A stretch of 42,510 bases of DNA from an uncultured Bacillota bacterium. Lineage in GTDB: Bacteria > Bacillota_I > Bacilli_A > RF39 > UBA660. This document shows, in pieces, positions 1-8,460 of this stretch; the first letter of the stretch is position 1; every line of letters begins with the position of its first letter. A program made the position numbers and the translations under genes. The notes below the pieces were generated by a model that was given only the letters and a program-made list of their open reading frames with translations, searched no databases and had not been told where the DNA came from. The stretch lies in NCBI GenBank assembly GCA_946622285.1, contig CAMOPK010000008.1:1-42510 (forward strand), read 5' to 3'.

Positions 1-33
1 AAAAAAAATACTATCATTCGATAGTACTTTTTT
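1..33 (-). terminator. Rho-independent terminator downstream of tsf
   Basis: Hairpin AGTACTATCGAATGATAGTA followed by a T-run on the minus strand, just after the tsf stop. Confidence 0.75.
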
Positions 34-34
34 G

Positions 35-910
35 TTAGTTATTGTTCATTTGTTTAGCAACTTCTTCAGCAAAGTTTTCTTCACGTTTTTGCATTCCTTC
101 GCCTACTTCATAACGAATCATTTTTACAAGTTCGCCACCGTTATTTTTAACGTATGTTCCAACGTTAATATCAGAATTCATAACAAATTCTTGTTCTTCT
201 AAACAAATTTCTTTATAAAATTTATTTAAACGACCTTCAACCATTTTTTCAGCAATTTCAGGATTTTTTCCTTCATTGATTGCTTGTTCTTTTAATACTT
301 CTCTTTCTCGTTCAACATCTTCAGCAGGAACTTCTGCTCTTCTTAAACAAGTTGGTCGCATAGCTGCAACATGCATTGCAACATTATGACATACTTCATC
401 GTTAGTTCCATTGATAACTAAAAGTACACCAATTTTACTACCCATATGAATATAACTTCCAAATAATTGATTGTCATTCTTTTCTACAATTTCAAATCTT
501 CTGAAAGATAATTTTTCACCAATTTTAGCAGTCTTAGCAACGATTAAATCATTAATTGTTCCTTCACTACTTGGTAATTCTAAAGCTTCTTCAACAGTTT
601 TTACATTGTTTTTAATTAAAACATTTAAAATTTCTTTTACTAATTCCTTAAATTCAGGATTCTTAGCAACGAAATCTGTTTCAGAGTTAACTTCAACAAT
701 TACAGCTTTATTACCTTCAATTAAGATATCTGTCATACCTTCTGCAGCAATACGACTTGCTTTTTTATTTGCAGTAGATATTCCTTTTTCACGTAGCCAA
801 TCTACAGCTGCGTTGAAATCTCCATTTGTAGCTTCTAATGCTTTTTTACAATCAAGCATTCCAGCTCCAGTTTTTTCTCTTAAATCTTTTACTAAACTAG
901 CAGTAATCAT
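35..910 (-). CDS. tsf: Elongation factor Ts
   Basis: N-terminus MITASLVKDLREKTGAGMLDCKKAL and adjacency to rpsB are typical of EF-Ts. Confidence 0.97.
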   Translation of the reverse strand: MITASLVKDLREKTGAGMLDCKKALEATNGDFNAAVDWLREKGISTANKKASRIAAEGMTDILIEGNKAVIVEVNSETDFVAKNPEFKELVKEILNVLIKNNVKTVEEALELPSSEGTINDLIVAKTAKIGEKLSFRRFEIVEKNDNQLFGSYIHMGSKIGVLLVINGTNDEVCHNVAMHVAAMRPTCLRRAEVPAEDVEREREVLKEQAINEGKNPEIAEKMVEGRLNKFYKEICLEEQEFVMNSDINVGTYVKNNGGELVKMIRYEVGEGMQKREENFAEEVAKQMNNN

Positions 911-920
911 ATTTATCCTC

Positions 921-2006
921 CTATTTTAAAGCTTCTAATAATTCAGCTTTTTTCATTGTAGAATAACCTTTAACTTCTTTAGTTCTAGCTAATTCACGAA
1001 GTTCTGCAACTGTTTTTTCAGATAAATCTACGGCTTTTTCTTTTGGTTGCTTTTTCTCAGTTTTAGTTTCCTTAACTTCTTCAGTTTTATTAGCTACTTT
1101 CTTAGCTGATTTTTCAACTTCTTCAGTTTTTTCTTCTTTAGTTTCTTCAGCTACTTTTTCTTCTTTAACAGGTTCTTCTTTCTTTACATCTTTTTTGAAA
1201 TTCTTATTTGCTTTCTTTTCTACTTGTTCTTTACGATGATCTTCACGTTTTTTAACTGATTCAACAGCTTTTTCCATGATATCTTTTTCATTTTTATCAT
1301 CTTCATTTACATAGTTAACAAGTTCGCCACCATTTGCCTCAACAATAGCATTAGCCATTACGCCAATTACTAATTTTACAGCACGAATAGCATCATCATT
1401 TCCTGGAATTACATAATCAACAACATCTGGATCACAGTTAGTGTCTACGATTCCAAATACTGGAATGTGTAAACGATGTGCTTCTCTAATTGCGATTGCT
1501 TCTTTTGTTGGGTCAACGATAAACATAGCTCCTGGTAATTCTTCCATTTCACGAATACCAATTAATAATTTATTTAACTTATCGTATTCTTTTCTTAATC
1601 CAACAACTTCTTTTTTAGGTAACATATCAAATGTACCATTTTCTTCCATTTTTTCGATTTCTTCTAAACGTTTTACTCTTCTTCTAATTGTTTTAAAGTT
1701 AGTTAAAGTTCCACCTAACCATCTTTCTGTTACATAGTAAGAATTAGAACGAATTGCTTCTTCACGTGTAGCATCTTGTGCTTGTTTTCTTGTTCCTACA
1801 AATAAAACTTTCTTTCCAGATTCTGCAATTGCTTTAAGTGCTGCATAAGCATCTTCAATCATCTTTGCAGTTTTTTGTAAGTCGATGATATAAATATCAT
1901 CTCTTGATGTAAAAATATACTCTTTCATTTTTGGGTTCCATCTACGAGTTTGATGTCCAAAGTGTACACCAGCTTCAAGTAGATAACTCATTGATACAAC
2001 TGTCAT
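921..2006 (-). CDS. rpsB: 30S ribosomal protein S2 with a long charged C-terminal extension ending in a SAP/Rho_N-like segment
   Basis: S2 core ([25 protein letters not shown]); about 125 extra residues rich in K/E ending [36 protein letters not shown]. Confidence 0.96.
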   Translation of the reverse strand: MTVVSMSYLLEAGVHFGHQTRRWNPKMKEYIFTSRDDIYIIDLQKTAKMIEDAYAALKAIAESGKKVLFVGTRKQAQDATREEAIRSNSYYVTERWLGGTLTNFKTIRRRVKRLEEIEKMEENGTFDMLPKKEVVGLRKEYDKLNKLLIGIREMEELPGAMFIVDPTKEAIAIREAHRLHIPVFGIVDTNCDPDVVDYVIPGNDDAIRAVKLVIGVMANAIVEANGGELVNYVNEDDKNEKDIMEKAVESVKKREDHRKEQVEKKANKNFKKDVKKEEPVKEEKVAEETKEEKTEEVEKSAKKVANKTEEVKETKTEKKQPKEKAVDLSEKTVAELRELARTKEVKGYSTMKKAELLEALK

Positions 2007-2120
2007 TTTATTCCTCCTTTGTTATTATCCTCCATTACTTCATCCCTACATTATCACCAATTCTGGCACTAGATAAGTAAGTCCATAATGTGTGTATTTG
2101 AAAAAGCCAAATTAATTATA
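2007..2120 (-). promoter_or_regulatory. rpsB promoter and structured 5' leader (possible autoregulatory S2 leader)
   Basis: -35 TTGATT (2137-2142), 16-bp spacer, -10 TATAAT (2115-2120); leader of about 100 nt with 7-bp complementary arms ACATTAT/ATAATGT (2048-2054, 2085-2091). Confidence 0.45.
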
Positions 2121-2160
2121 ACATAAAAAGAACTAAAATCAAGCATTTTTTCATCAAAAA

Positions 2161-2184
2161 AAGTCTTATAAATAAGACTATTTT
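2161..2184 (-). terminator. Terminator of fic, overlapping its stop
   Basis: AGTCTTATttATAAGACT followed by TTTTTT on the minus strand. Confidence 0.7.
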
Positions 2185-2837
2185 GTTGTTCTAACTGAAA
2201 GTTCATCTAACAATGCCTTAGGTGCAACTAACTTCTTTATTTTTGCTCTTCTTACATCTTCGCTTATAGAATGACTATTACTATCAAATATATCGATTAG
2301 TTGCTCATAATCACATCTCATTCCTGCCATAGACGCAGCAGCCATTTGTTCTCTTGGTACTCTAGTAAAATCTAAACTAATTCCTGCTACAGTAGCTAAC
2401 CATTCAATAAATATTCGTTGCGTTCTACCATTTCCTTCACGGAAAGGATGCAAAGCGTTAATATCAGCAAATAACATAGCAAGTTTCATAATTTTTTCTT
2501 CACGGCTAAGTGATATATAATAACCATCAGACTTTATACTACCAAATATTGTTTCAGCATATGGAACTATGCAAGTTGGAAGGCAGAACTCTGTTTGATC
2601 CTTTGTAAGAATACAAGTTCTTGTTTTACCAGCCCACTTATATATATCTTGGAAAAGATGCAAATGAATCTTAGACAAATGTTTTAAATCAAATGAACCT
2701 TTAATTGGTTTATCACTAAGTTCAACAATTCTTAAACTAACTAAGGCTCTTTCTTTACGTTGAAGTTCTTCAGAATCATGAATATCTAAGTTATTAATCA
2801 GAACTTTTGTTCCGGGATAACAGTACTTACTTTCCAC
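2178..2837 (-). CDS. Fic-domain protein (AMPylation/filamentation family)
   Basis: Canonical Fic core HPFREGNGRTQR. Confidence 0.92.
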   Translation of the reverse strand: MESKYCYPGTKVLINNLDIHDSEELQRKERALVSLRIVELSDKPIKGSFDLKHLSKIHLHLFQDIYKWAGKTRTCILTKDQTEFCLPTCIVPYAETIFGSIKSDGYYISLSREEKIMKLAMLFADINALHPFREGNGRTQRIFIEWLATVAGISLDFTRVPREQMAAASMAGMRCDYEQLIDIFDSNSHSISEDVRRAKIKKLVAPKALLDELSVRTTK

Positions 2838-3027
2838 CTAAACCACCCTTATTATTCTTTTTGTCAATAAAAAATAAACGTGCATCTTCAAATGACATAT
2901 GTCCACGCAAACATTCGGATATAACTCCAATAATTTCATCATCCAACGGCATACCTTCTTGCGACATAGCATCAGATACACGACGGACTTTTTCTTTAAC
3001 TATTGCTTCTGTTTTTGCATCATCCAT
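2827..3027 (-). CDS. VbhA-like Fic antitoxin
   Basis: 66-aa ORF overlapping the fic start by 11 nt; 'RVSDAMSQEGMPLDDEIIGVISECLRGHMSFEDA' matches the helical VbhA-type antitoxin layout. Confidence 0.75.
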   Translation of the reverse strand: MDDAKTEAIVKEKVRRVSDAMSQEGMPLDDEIIGVISECLRGHMSFEDARLFFIDKKNNKGGLGGK

Positions 3028-3083
3028 AATAACTCCCCTTAATTGCCGCCTATTATAGCATTTTTATAAAAAAAAGCAAATTC

Positions 3084-4157
3084 TTATTTGCTTTTCTTGA
3101 TATTAATTATTACGTATTCAGATATAGCTCCAGTTTTAAAGCTTGCTGCCCAAGTTGATATTCCAGAACTTACTATAAAATTTGTATTTTTTCTTGTTTC
3201 TAAACCATATATTTTATCATTCGCATGTATCATTAAACCTATATATCCAACTGGTAACATTTGACCTCCATGAGTATGTCCTGATAAAACTAAATCTGCA
3301 TCTGTTTTTGATAACGCATCAAAATCATTTGGCTGATGGTCCAAAACAACAATATATTTGTCTTTATTTAAATTACTTATTAAACTATATGCTGGTGCTC
3401 TATTTGATACACTTCTATCTTGCCTTCCAACAATAATAATATCATCTAATTCAATTGTTGTATCTTCAAGAATTCTGATATTGTTTTTTTCCATTTCATT
3501 TCTTAATTCTTTTTCATCAAAATCTCTAGTTCCCATCAATCCCTTATCATGATTACCAAATACATAATAAACACCATACTTTGTTTTAACATTTTTAAGT
3601 GCTTCAAGTGCAATTTTCAAATCTTTTTTAATACTATCATCATCTACAAAATCACCTGTTATTACAATTAAATCTGGTTTTTGTTTTTCAATTTCGATGA
3701 CATAGTTTTTAAAACCTTTTCCATCAAATGTTGTTCCAAGATGAACATCAGATATTTGGGCTATTTTAATGTCACTCACATTTTTATTAGTTGTTAAATT
3801 ATATGTTGTTTTCTTTACGTCATAAGCAGCAAAAAAACCATAACTTAAATAAACAATTGTTAAAACGATTGCAACTAATGTTTTAATGTCATAAGTAAAT
3901 TTTTTAAATAATTTAAGTATTAGATCAACAAATAACGATATTAAAACAAAATGCAATAATATAATAATTGTATTTATAAAATCTATAAAAAGTGCTAATG
4001 CTAATGCAATACAAAAAACTGAAATAGTCATTCTATAAGTACTATTATTGCTTTCTTTCATGTTTTTTAGATATGAAAGATTTTTAAATCTATGTATTAT
4101 ATATATAACAGTTAATGCAATCGCAAATACAATAAAAAATAAAATTAGATATAACAC
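3084..4157 (-). CDS. Membrane-anchored metallophosphoesterase (YkuE-like)
   Basis: N-terminal TM segments then calcineurin-like motifs ISDVHLG, GDFVDD, FGNHD, LSGHTHGGQ. Confidence 0.88.
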   Translation of the reverse strand: MLYLILFFIVFAIALTVIYIIHRFKNLSYLKNMKESNNSTYRMTISVFCIALALALFIDFINTIIILLHFVLISLFVDLILKLFKKFTYDIKTLVAIVLTIVYLSYGFFAAYDVKKTTYNLTTNKNVSDIKIAQISDVHLGTTFDGKGFKNYVIEIEKQKPDLIVITGDFVDDDSIKKDLKIALEALKNVKTKYGVYYVFGNHDKGLMGTRDFDEKELRNEMEKNNIRILEDTTIELDDIIIVGRQDRSVSNRAPAYSLISNLNKDKYIVVLDHQPNDFDALSKTDADLVLSGHTHGGQMLPVGYIGLMIHANDKIYGLETRKNTNFIVSSGISTWAASFKTGAISEYVIINIKKSK

Positions 4158-4171
4158 TTAACTCCTCCTTT

Positions 4172-5002
4172 TTAGTCTTTTTTATCATAATCATCTAAAA
4201 AACTTTTATACTGACCATCTTTTTTTGTACCTAAGATACAATTTAAATTTACATTGTCTAATGCTTTATAAATATTGTAATCTATTTCATCGTATTCTTT
4301 TTTTAATTCTTCAATCAATTTCTTCATAGCTTTTCTTTTGCTAGTAGATGCATCAATTGAGACTTTTTCAGTAAATTTACACGCGCAGTTTAAAAATGTT
4401 AATTCATTATGTTTAGCCCATGCAATTATTGATTTTTCTTTAACAAAATATAATGGCCTTATTAGTTCCAAACCTTCGTAATTATCAGAATGTAACTTTG
4501 GCATCATTGTTTTTATTTCAGCTCCGTAGAACATCGAAAGCAAAGTTGTTTCAATAACATCGTCAAAGTGATGACCTAGTGCAATTTTATTACACCCAAG
4601 CTCTTTTGCTTTATTATAAAGATATCCTCTTCTCATTTTGGCACACATATAACATGGACTTTCAGCAGATATTTTATTTACAACATCAAAAATATCACTT
4701 TCAAATATCTCAATTGGAATATTTAATTCTTTAGCATTTGCAATGATTAAATCTTGATTTTTTTGATTATATCCTGGATTCATAACGACATATTTAGCCT
4801 TAAATGGTACTTTACCATGTCTTTCTAACTCTTGAATACATTTTGCAAGTAAAAATGAATCTTTACCACCTGAAATGCATACCATAATATGATCGTTTTC
4901 TTTTATCAGTTCATAATCTTGAACTGCTTTAACAAATCTTGACCATATATCTTTTCTAAACTTTTTAATAATTGTACGTTCAATTTCTTGATATCTTTCC
5001 AT
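4172..5002 (-). CDS. TtcA-like tRNA 2-thiolation PP-loop protein
   Basis: SGGKDS PP-loop, PCYMC motif, LGHHFDDVIETTL. Confidence 0.85.
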   Translation of the reverse strand: MERYQEIERTIIKKFRKDIWSRFVKAVQDYELIKENDHIMVCISGGKDSFLLAKCIQELERHGKVPFKAKYVVMNPGYNQKNQDLIIANAKELNIPIEIFESDIFDVVNKISAESPCYMCAKMRRGYLYNKAKELGCNKIALGHHFDDVIETTLLSMFYGAEIKTMMPKLHSDNYEGLELIRPLYFVKEKSIIAWAKHNELTFLNCACKFTEKVSIDASTSKRKAMKKLIEELKKEYDEIDYNIYKALDNVNLNCILGTKKDGQYKSFLDDYDKKD

Positions 5003-5061
5003 ATTTTTCCCTCGTTTGTATTATAACATTAAAAAAATAGTTTTCAAATATTTTAAAAAAT

Positions 5062-5087
5062 AAAAACATATTCAAAAAATATGTTTT
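5062..5087 (-). terminator. Hairpin terminator after the remnant ORF
   Basis: AAAACATAT...ATATGTTTT then a T-rich run on the minus strand. Confidence 0.5.
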
Positions 5088-5199
5088 ATTTAATATTTAT
5101 TAATTTTTTTGTTTCTTGAGGATATATATCTTCAAAAATATACTTTCGTCCCCATGAAGATACTATTACGTCACCATCACTTTTAATTTCTGTTATATA
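5086..5199 (-). pseudogene. Remnant C-terminal coding fragment of an unknown gene
   Basis: Open frame without a start after a TAG: YITEIKSDGDVIVSSWGRKYIFEDIYPQETKKLINIK*, followed by a minus-strand terminator hairpin. Confidence 0.4.
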
Positions 5200-5225
5200 C
5201 TAGCATAATAATATTCTTTTATAAT

Positions 5226-5252
5226 AAAAAAAGTTCTTAAATTAAGAACTTT
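5226..5252 (-). terminator. Terminator downstream of tRNA-Glu
   Basis: AAAGTTCTTA/TAAGAACTTT hairpin then TTTTTT on the minus strand. Confidence 0.7.
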
Positions 5253-5260
5253 AATTACTT

Positions 5261-5337
5261 TGGTAACCCGTATGGGTTTCGAACCCATGAATACCACCTT
5301 GAGAGGGTGGCGTGTTAAACCACTTCACCAACGGGTC
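5261..5337 (-). tRNA. tRNA-Glu(CUC), CCA encoded
   Basis: Cloverleaf read by hand: GACCCGT TG GTGAAGTGGTTTAACAC G CCACC CTCTCAA GGTGG TATTC ATGGG TTCGAAA CCCAT ACGGGTT A CCA; anticodon CTC. Confidence 0.92.
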
Positions 5338-5368
5338 ATTGCACAATAATAATAACACAATCAAAAAA

Positions 5369-5394
5369 AGAAAGCAATTATTTATTGCTTTCTT
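5369..5394 (-). terminator. Terminator of the zinc-ribbon gene 5400-5957
   Basis: GAAAGCAAT/ATTGCTTTC hairpin with flanking A/T tracts. Confidence 0.7.
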
Positions 5395-5399
5395 TATTA

Positions 5400-5957
5400 T
5401 TAAATATCACTAGATTTATAAACTAAAACTTTTAAAGATTGCTCTTTATTAGATGAATATTTGCTCTTAATTATATAGTAATCATCCTCAAATGTAGTCA
5501 AACTGACATTTTGATTTTTTTCAATTACTTTTTCTTCTAGTAAATTCCCATTTATATCATAATGATTAACAGTTATTTGTTGAACACGATTTGGTCTATA
5601 TAATGATACATCGACTAAAGAAATTGTATCATCAACTAATAAATAGTATTCGTTATAATTTTTATTATAGAATATTTCGTAATTCTTAGATTCTAATAAT
5701 CTAGTATCTATTCCCATTGTAAACAAGAAATATAACCCAATACCTAGAACGATCAATAAACTTATAATTTTAAAAGCAATATGGCCGGTTATTTTTTCTA
5801 GAGTAATTATAGCTTTTAGATTTTCAAGTGTTTCAATTTTACCAAATATTGTCTTCTTATAGGCCTTTTTTCTTTCTTCTTCTTTAAATTTTTCTCCACA
5901 TTTATTACAATATGAAGCTCTTACGATATTTTCAAAACCACATTTACTACACTTCAT
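5400..5957 (-). CDS. Zinc-ribbon membrane protein, unknown function
   Basis: N-terminal CSKCGFENIVRASYCNKCG zinc ribbon, one TM segment. Confidence 0.8.
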   Translation of the reverse strand: MKCSKCGFENIVRASYCNKCGEKFKEEERKKAYKKTIFGKIETLENLKAIITLEKITGHIAFKIISLLIVLGIGLYFLFTMGIDTRLLESKNYEIFYNKNYNEYYLLVDDTISLVDVSLYRPNRVQQITVNHYDINGNLLEEKVIEKNQNVSLTTFEDDYYIIKSKYSSNKEQSLKVLVYKSSDI

Positions 5958-5967
5958 AACTATCCTC

Positions 5968-6756
5968 CTAGCTCCAATATTTACAAGCTAAATCAGTAAC
6001 AACCAATTCAAGATTATCATTTATTGGTGTACTTCTATCATATTTTCTCTTGTTATCACTTCTTAAAACTTCCCAAGCTAAATCTTCTATTTCATGATTA
6101 CGTCTAGCATATTCTTTGTCATCATTTGTGCCATTTTTCTTAACCCAAGCGGCATAATCTAATACTTTTTCACGGTAAGTTTGTCCTGCTTTTTCAACTG
6201 ATTTATTATAGTAGAACAAGTCTTCTGCACAAATCATTTTTATTTCATTTTCTTTACACCAATCAGCTAAAGTTGTTCCTTTTTTTATCTTTATTTCTTC
6301 TGTTTTCATTCTATTTCCGCTTATAATAGCTCCTGCTGCCTCAAATGGAGTGTTTGCTAATTCAGGATCAAAATCACCATAACAACTATCATCATATGTA
6401 TAAAGTTTAACAGTTACTTCACTAGAATTATTTGGCTTTTTAATTTCATTAAGACTAGAAATTGTCTTATATGGAGATTTAAAAGAACCAATTATTGCAG
6501 CTGCTGTAAAAACAACTGCGATTGTCATTAAAGTGCCATAAAGATGACTAATAATAAAATTCTTTAAATAAGAAAAAATACTATCAGTTAATTTGCCTTT
6601 TAGGTCACTTCTTATATGATTATATAAAAATTCTTTAAATAATTGATTTTTAGGATGTAATGTTTTATTACATTTCTTACATTTTTCTATCTTGACATCA
6701 TTTTCTGTTCCACAGTATACGCAATAAATAGAGTCTTTTTTCATTAGAATCACCAT
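5968..6756 (-). CDS. Zinc-ribbon membrane protein, unknown function
   Basis: CVYCGTENDVKIEKCKKC, one central TM segment. Confidence 0.8.
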   Translation of the reverse strand: MVILMKKDSIYCVYCGTENDVKIEKCKKCNKTLHPKNQLFKEFLYNHIRSDLKGKLTDSIFSYLKNFIISHLYGTLMTIAVVFTAAAIIGSFKSPYKTISSLNEIKKPNNSSEVTVKLYTYDDSCYGDFDPELANTPFEAAGAIISGNRMKTEEIKIKKGTTLADWCKENEIKMICAEDLFYYNKSVEKAGQTYREKVLDYAAWVKKNGTNDDKEYARRNHEIEDLAWEVLRSDNKRKYDRSTPINDNLELVVTDLACKYWS

Positions 6757-6777
6757 TTAAATGGTAACATATTAAAA

Positions 6778-6804
6778 AAAAGAAAGCAATTATTTGTTGC
6801 TTTC
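6778..6804 (-). terminator. Terminator of the BIG2/NAGPA gene
   Basis: GAAAGCAATtatttgttGCTTTC hairpin with a T tract, near-identical to 5369-5394. Confidence 0.7.
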
Positions 6805-6812
6805 TTTATTAA

Positions 6813-8393
6813 TTATTTTTCTATAAAATATAGCATATCTGGCAATTGACGATCACCACCAAAGCGTCTTGTAAGTGACCCACCATTTTTGTAATAAAGT
6901 TTTCTAGATCCACCACCATCTAGATTAAATGCATCTGTGCATCCAGTTAAATTCATAAGTTGATTCCCACAACCTTTTACTGTTCCACTACCTGATAAAA
7001 TTGCAAAATTATTATTATCTAATTGACATATTTGAGTTCTATTTGCAATTTCTCCTGAATTATCTATTCTTGTTTGACTTGAAATAACAAAAGTGTTACG
7101 AATACCTTTACTTTGAAGACTGGTTGCTGTCTCTTTATTATATATTTTTAATTTTCCACTACTATCAATACCAATTACTCCTGCACTTACTCCTTCATTT
7201 TTAACTATTTTTCCTTTATTTAAAACTACTCCTCCCCAAGGTGATCCACTTGAGAAGAAACTTGCATTAACAGCGACTAATCCTTTGTTTGATCCAACTG
7301 AAGTCAAAACGCTATTAAGCATTGATTCTGCAGATGCTGTTCCTTTTGCGTTTGGTGAAGCAAGAGCACCATTCATTTGATTTATTGGATCACTTGCCCA
7401 TATTAATACTACATCTTGACCATTTGCATTTATTATTTTATATTTCAATGTACTGCTATTATAATTGGCAACAGTAGAATAACTATTATATTTACTATCT
7501 TCAGTTATTATATATAAATGTTCTATTTTTATAGTACACGTTGCTTTTTTTCCATTGTTACTACTCGCAGTAATTGTCGTCGTACCTGAAGAAATACCTC
7601 TTACTATTCCACCACTTACAGTTGCAACAGCCGGATTAGAGCTTGTCCATATTATACTTTTGTTTGCAGCATCGCTTGGGGTTACAGTTGCAATCAAGTT
7701 AAATGTTTCTCCAACTTTAATTGTTTTTGATGACGCATTTAAACTTACACTTGATACTGCTACAGTTTTTGCTTTTACTTCAACATCACATATAGCAACT
7801 TTGCCTGAAGAAGTCTTAACTGTAATCAATGTAGTCCCAACCTTATTTGCTGTTATTTTTCCGTTGGAAACAGTTGCAACAGTTGGATTAGAACTTGTCC
7901 ATGTAAAATTATGCTCTGTAGCATTACTCGGATTTGTTTTTACTGTTAAAGTTGTACTTTCACCTTCAACTAATACTATGTCATCTTTACTAAGTTTTAT
8001 TGAAGTTATTGGAGTGCTTTTTTTGCTAACACTTATTGTGCATATTGCTTCTTTTCCATTGTTACTTCTAACTATTATAGTTGTATCTCCAATACCATTT
8101 GCTTTAACCAATCCATTGTCATCAACACTTGCGACACTTGGATTGTTACTAACGTAAGTTACTGCTTTATTAATAGCGGTTGATGGAGATACAATTACAT
8201 TAATATTATAAGTGTCACCTACCAAAAGCGCTACATTAGTTTTAGGAATTACAATGTTTTCAACTTCAGTTCCATTTGTAGAAATTGAATTATCACTATT
8301 GCCACTTGGCCATAGTAAAAGCACAATTAGTATTAGAACTAAAATACTTACTACAAATATTAATAAAGTATTGGGTTGCTCATTCCTATTCAT
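6813..8393 (-). CDS. Membrane-anchored protein with three BIG2 Ig-like domains and a C-terminal phosphodiester glycosidase (NAGPA-like) domain
   Basis: N-terminal TM; three 'VGDTYNI...SNNPSVASVDDNGLVKANGIGDTTI'-type repeats; VNASFF...GVVLNKGKIV...NLDGGGSRKL. Confidence 0.87.
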   Translation of the reverse strand: MNRNEQPNTLLIFVVSILVLILIVLLLWPSGNSDNSISTNGTEVENIVIPKTNVALLVGDTYNINVIVSPSTAINKAVTYVSNNPSVASVDDNGLVKANGIGDTTIIVRSNNGKEAICTISVSKKSTPITSIKLSKDDIVLVEGESTTLTVKTNPSNATEHNFTWTSSNPTVATVSNGKITANKVGTTLITVKTSSGKVAICDVEVKAKTVAVSSVSLNASSKTIKVGETFNLIATVTPSDAANKSIIWTSSNPAVATVSGGIVRGISSGTTTITASSNNGKKATCTIKIEHLYIITEDSKYNSYSTVANYNSSTLKYKIINANGQDVVLIWASDPINQMNGALASPNAKGTASAESMLNSVLTSVGSNKGLVAVNASFFSSGSPWGGVVLNKGKIVKNEGVSAGVIGIDSSGKLKIYNKETATSLQSKGIRNTFVISSQTRIDNSGEIANRTQICQLDNNNFAILSGSGTVKGCGNQLMNLTGCTDAFNLDGGGSRKLYYKNGGSLTRRFGGDRQLPDMLYFIEK

Positions 8394-8460
8394 CTAAACA
8401 CTTCCTATTATTAATTATAGTATATCATAAACAAAAAAAAGTAGAAACAATAAATAGTTT

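Noticed and set aside
471-929. 152-aa plus-strand ORF over tsf
   Set aside because: Fully antisense to tsf and shows no recognisable family
7555-8157. 200-aa plus-strand ORF
   Set aside because: Antisense to the BIG2 repeats of the 526-aa protein; composition is a mirror of the repeat coding strand, with no independent motif or RBS
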